In this document: positions 3,152 to 6,015 of the stretch, one piece after another
How the letters are laid out: each line of letters starts with the position of its first letter
How positions within the stretch are numbered: the first letter of the stretch is position 1
Translations under genes and position numbers: made by a program
Origin: Burkholderiales bacterium
GTDB lineage: Bacteria; Pseudomonadota; Gammaproteobacteria; Burkholderiales; Burkholderiaceae_F
NCBI GenBank assembly: GCA_024641225.1
Contig: JAHEDN010000176.1
Span: 1-6,015, forward strand
Length of the DNA: 6,015 bases
Reading direction: 5' to 3'
The notes under the pieces: generated by a model
The model's input: only the letters and a program-made list of their open reading frames with translations
Databases searched by the model: none
Told to the model about the DNA's origin: nothing

Positions 3152-6015
3152 CACAGCGAAGCGCTAGCGTCGAAGCCGACAACCAAGGGAAACGCCAGCC
3201 CCTGCTCCAGGTCGAAGGCCGCATAGCCGGGCGCGGGCGATGCAACGCCGCCTTCGGCACCGGGGTCTGCGGTGAACTCGCCGAAACTCAGCACCGGCGC
3301 CGGCGCCAGGATAGACGCCTCATACGTCCCGGTTTGCGCGGACCGATCGCCGGTCGTCACGATCGTCGCGGCCTTCGTTCCTGTATTCATAGGACCGGTC
3401 TGGTTCGAATCGTCGCCGAGAAGACCCGGGCCGCCTGTTGCCGCACCCGTGCCGAACGTCTGCGCCGCGATGGCGAAGTTCGTATCGCCCAGCAATGCGG
3501 CGGCCGTACCGAAGTCCAGCGCGCCCAGATTGCCGTCGCGCCCAAAGCGGTAGGCGAGATCGCCGCCAATGGCCTCCGTGTCGCTGCCGGCAAGTAAAGC
3601 GGTGGCGAACGTCGATGCCGGAACCATCCAGTCGCCAATCGAGGGGTCGGACGCGTAGGCAGCATTGAACTCGCCGACCAAAGACGTGAAATCGAACCGC
3701 GTCACGCGGTCGTTCGACAGAGGATCGGTCGAGCCGGCGTCGTAGTCCGTGGTCGAGTCGACGATCACCTGCAGCGTACTCACAGTGCGGTTGCCGGCAA
3801 CGGCATACCAGTTGGTGAACTTCAGGCTGTCAGTCGTGCCGGTGATCTTGATGAACAGGTCGTTGCCGGATCGCGCAAACTGCAGATCCGCGTAGCTCAC
3901 GCCGCCGAGCGAGACAGTGTCGTTGGTCTCGTTCAACCCGTTACTGGCGGAAGACGGCGCGTTGACGGTATCGGCCCCGTGGCCGCGGTTGAATGCGATC
4001 AGGTCGGCGCCGCCGCCGAGCGTTAGCGTGTCGTTGCCGCTGCCGCCGGCCAGGAACTCGCGGCCTGTTCCGCCCGTCAGCACGTCGGCACCTTCGCCAC
4101 CATCGAGCGCGTTGTTGCCGCTCGTGTCCGTGACGGTGTCGTTGCCACCGGCGCCCTGGACGACGTCATTGCCCGCGCCGCCGTTGAGCACGTTTGCGCC
4201 GGCGTTGCCGCGCAGATGGTTTCCGAGCGCGTTCCCTGTCCCGTTGATAGCTGCGGTTCCGGTCAGCGCCAGGTGCTCGACGTTGGCCGGCAGCGTCCAT
4301 GTCACCGATGACTGAACGCTGTCGTTTCCCTCGTTCGCATTTTCGACGACCTTGTCCGACGTGGCGTCAACGACGTAGCTGTCATCGCCGGCGCCGCCGG
4401 TCATGGTGTCGCTGCCGGCACCACCGTCAAGGAAATCGTTGCCGGCGCCGCCCGTCAGTACATTGGCCGCCGAGTTGCCCGTGAGTCGATTGTCGGCGGC
4501 GTTGCCCGTGCCGTTGATCTTTCCTGTTCCAGTCAGCAACAGATTCTCGAGATTGGCGCCGAGTGTCCAGCTCACGCTCGAGCGGACGGTGTCGGTGCCT
4601 CCATCAGGCTGCTCGGTGACGACGTCACCGGTCGTGTTGACCGTGTAAGTGTCGTCGCCTGCACCGCCGACCAGCGTGTCGTTTCCGGCGCCGCCGTCGA
4701 TAGTGTCGTCGCCTTCGCCGCCAATGAGCGTGTTGTTGGCGGTGTTACCGAGCAGGACGTTGGCGAGTGCGTTGCCGGTCCCATGGATTGCGGCGGTACC
4801 GGTCAGCGTGAGGTTTTCGACGTAGTCGCCCAGCGTCCAGGTGATGCTCGCCAGCACGACGTCCATGCCTTCGTCGGCGAGTTCGATCACCGAGTCGCCC
4901 ACGTGACTCACCACGTAGGTGTCGTTGCCTCCGCGACCGGTCAGGATATTGGCTGCGCCGTTGCCGGTGAGCACATTGTCGAGAGCGTTGCCGGTGCCGT
5001 TGATCGCGGCGGCTCCGGTCAACGTAAGCTTTTCCACGTGCTCGCCCAGCGTCCAGGAGATGCTTGCCTGCACCAGGTCGATACCTTCGTCGGCAAGCTC
5101 GACGACGACGTCGGCGCTGGTGTCAACGACGTAGATGTCGTCGCCCCCGCCGCCGCGTAGCGTGTCCTCGCCGGCGCCTCCATTCAGCACGTTCGCGGCC
5201 GCGTTGCCAACGAGCTCGTTGGCCAGCGCATTGCCAGTGCCGTTGATCGCCGCGCTGCCAGTCAGGATCAGTCGCTCGACGTTCGCCGGCAGCACATAGG
5301 TGACCTTCGACTCGACCGTGTCGTCGCCCTCTTCGGCGAGCTCGGTGACCGTATCTCCGGTTGAATCGACGAAATAGCGGTCATCGCCAGGTCCGCCGAT
5401 CAGCTTGCCGCTGCCGGCGCCGCCGTCGAGCACGTCGTCGCCCGCGCCGCCGGTCAGTGTGTTCCCCCCCGCGTTGCCGTTCAGCGCGTTATCGAGCTCG
5501 TTGCCCGTACCGCTCAGTCCCGAGGTGCCGTTAAGCACGAGATTCTCGAGGTTGGCACCGAGTATCCACGACACAGCGGAGCGGACTGTGTCGGTGCCTT
5601 CGCCGGCCACTTCGATGACGATATCGCCGGTGACGTTCACCAAGTAGGTGTCGTCGCCCGCGCCGCCGATCAGGGTGTCATTGCCGCTGCCGCCGTCGAG
5701 GGTGTCGTTGCCGTCGCCACCGGTGAGCGTGTTGCTGGCACTGTTTCCGGTCAGCAGGTTGTCGAGCGCGTTGCCGGTGCCGTTGATCGCGGTGCTGCCG
5801 TTCAGCAAGAGATTTTCAAGGTTTTCGCCAAGGATCCAGGCGACGCTCGCCTGCACCAGGTCGATGCCCTCATCGGCGTACTCGACGACCTCGTCGGCAG
5901 CGTTGTCGACGACATAGGTGTCGTCTCCGGCGCCGCCGGCCAGCCGGTCCGCGCCGGTGCCTCCGTTCAGCACGTTGCCGGCACTGTTTCCGACAATCTG
6001 ATTGGCGAGCGCGTT
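3142..6015 (-). CDS. Large RTX / haemolysin-type calcium-binding repeat protein, N-terminus off-window
   Basis: The frame is open to the right edge, giving 957 residues with no true start; the GTG near 5973 is an internal valine codon. RTX proteins are exported by type I secretion and fold outside the cell when Ca2+ fills their GGxGxDxLx nonapeptides. Seven full modules and one partial module occupy 4147-6015. Each begins GDDxY or NDTY, continues to a W-x-L-G/P segment and an Asn-rich NGTGNALxNxLxGN stretch, and ends in nonapeptides. Then come the last nonapeptides (about 4005-4146), a FNRGHGADTV turn (3961-4005), a haemolysin-type calcium-binding-related domain (about 3763-3950, with GNDLFIKI and NWY at 3805-3813), and a second domain commonly attached to such proteins (3454-3696, from FDFTSLV to GSDTEAIGGDLAYRFG and AQTF). 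The last ~100 residues are Gly/Ala/Pro-rich, end LWLP, and probably hold the uncleaved secretion signal. Exoprotein, adhesin, S-layer or enzyme-carrying roles are all possible, as any catalytic domain would be off-window. Confidence 0.92.
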   Translation of the reverse strand, partial: NALANQIVGNSAGNVLNGGTGADRLAGGAGDDTYVVDNAADEVVEYADEGIDLVQASVAWILGENLENLLLNGSTAINGTGNALDNLLTGNSASNTLTGGDGNDTLDGGSGNDTLIGGAGDDTYLVNVTGDIVIEVAGEGTDTVRSAVSWILGANLENLVLNGTSGLSGTGNELDNALNGNAGGNTLTGGAGDDVLDGGAGSGKLIGGPGDDRYFVDSTGDTVTELAEEGDDTVESKVTYVLPANVERLILTGSAAINGTGNALANELVGNAAANVLNGGAGEDTLRGGGGDDIYVVDTSADVVVELADEGIDLVQASISWTLGEHVEKLTLTGAAAINGTGNALDNVLTGNGAANILTGRGGNDTYVVSHVGDSVIELADEGMDVVLASITWTLGDYVENLTLTGTAAIHGTGNALANVLLGNTANNTLIGGEGDDTIDGGAGNDTLVGGAGDDTYTVNTTGDVVTEQPDGGTDTVRSSVSWTLGANLENLLLTGTGKINGTGNAADNRLTGNSAANVLTGGAGNDFLDGGAGSDTMTGGAGDDSYVVDATSDKVVENANEGNDSVQSSVTWTLPANVEHLALTGTAAINGTGNALGNHLRGNAGANVLNGGAGNDVVQGAGGNDTVTDTSGNNALDGGEGADVLTGGTGREFLAGGSGNDTLTLGGGADLIAFNRGHGADTVNAPSSASNGLNETNDTVSLGGVSYADLQFARSGNDLFIKITGTTDSLKFTNWYAVAGNRTVSTLQVIVDSTTDYDAGSTDPLSNDRVTRFDFTSLVGEFNAAYASDPSIGDWMVPASTFATALLAGSDTEAIGGDLAYRFGRDGNLGALDFGTAAALLGDTNFAIAAQTFGTGAATGGPGLLGDDSNQTGPMNTGTKAATIVTTGDRSAQTGTYEASILAPAPVLSFGEFTADPGAEGGVASPAPGYAAFDLEQGLAFPLVVGFDASASLWLP
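4147..4929 (-). repeat. RTX higher-order repeat unit B (modules 5-7; 90+90+81 residues)
   Basis: Modules begin at 4929, 4659 and 4389, and the next nonapeptide run begins at 4146, giving the same 90-90-81 pattern as unit A. Signatures follow in the same order: DEGMDVVLAS with LGDYVENL, TDTVRSSVSW with LGANLENL, and NDSVQSSV with LPANVEH. The linkers also correspond between units (GGAGSDTM with GGAGSGKL, and NVLNGGAGND with NVLNGGAGED). Confidence 0.85.
4930..5145 (-). repeat. RTX module 4, minimal 72-residue core without extra nonapeptides
   Basis: The module starts at 5145 (GDDIYVVD) and runs straight into the next (GNDTYVVS at 4929) through LTGRGGND. It has the same DEGIDLVQAS signature as module 1, and its first half is clearly close to module 1 at the DNA level. 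It is the shortest module and shows that the core without added nonapeptides is exactly 72 residues. Confidence 0.8.
5146..5928 (-). repeat. RTX higher-order repeat unit A (modules 1-3; 90+90+81 residues)
   Basis: Read on the minus strand, modules begin at 5928, 5658 and 5388, and the next begins at 5145. Module 1 carries the DEGIDLVQAS and LGENLENL signature, module 2 TDTVRS and LGANLENL, and module 3 DDTVES and LPANVER. Modules 1 and 2 end with two nonapeptides beyond the core and module 3 with one. In the linker before module 3 one nonapeptide has lost its calcium-ligand Asp (AGSGKL where the sister copy has AGSDTM). Confidence 0.85.
5929..6015 (-). repeat. Partial RTX module at the right edge
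   Basis: The sequence shows the end of another core (NALANQIVGNSAGN) followed by VLNGG and one nonapeptide before module 1. The NVLNGG ending and the single nonapeptide match modules 3 and 7, so this is probably the last module of another three-module unit further into the gene. Confidence 0.65.

Noticed and set aside
2418..3167. 249-codon plus-strand open frame overlapping the acetyltransferase and the convergent gap
   Set aside because: An Arg/Ala-rich +1 shadow of the GNAT gene with no ribosome binding site or motif.
3917..5917. Several plus-strand open frames opposite the RTX array, rich in Pro, Ser and Leu and repetitive among themselves
   Set aside because: Their repetition comes from the antisense of the RTX modules; no independent domain or start signal is seen.
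4147..6015. Regularly spaced DNA repeats that could suggest a CRISPR array or minisatellite
   Set aside because: The repeats are diverged at silent sites, keep the reading frame and encode RTX modules, so they are protein repeats.

Overview
The window is GC-rich throughout, with proteobacterial-type proteins: an enolase-family enzyme, an APH-fold kinase, a tandem GNAT acetyltransferase and a large RTX/haemolysin-type calcium-binding protein whose C-terminal domains are typical of Proteobacteria. A GC-rich proteobacterium, plausibly a betaproteobacterium, fits best. This is an inference from protein character only; there is no rRNA or other marker here.

Left part (1-1895, + strand): the C-terminal two thirds of an enolase-family protein, cut by the window edge, is followed with a 4-base stop/start overlap (GTGA) by a phosphotransferase of the APH/choline kinase-like fold. 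The two look translationally coupled. The enolase keeps the metal ligands and catalytic lysine but has changed two active-site positions. It may therefore be a specialised paralogue working with the kinase rather than the housekeeping glycolytic enzyme.

Middle (1896-3060, + strand): a 148-base gap holds an AT-rich island with a nearly perfect 20-bp palindrome next to a -10-like hexamer, a likely repressor-controlled promoter. It would drive a single gene with a good ribosome binding site, encoding a protein of two consecutive GNAT acetyltransferase domains.

Right part (3142-6015, - strand, convergent with the GNAT gene): the last 957 residues of a large RTX protein that continues past the right edge. 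Seven complete modules and one partial module are visible, each a 72-residue core plus zero, one or two calcium-binding nonapeptides. Module lengths are therefore exactly 72, 81 or 90 residues. Modules 1-2-3 and 5-6-7 form a higher-order repeat of identical length (261 residues each). After the repeats come a haemolysin-type calcium-binding-related domain, a second conserved C-terminal domain and a tail that probably contains the type I secretion signal. The 81-base convergent gap contains two inverted repeats that could end transcription.

No tRNA, rRNA, CRISPR array, transposase or insertion-sequence end was seen.
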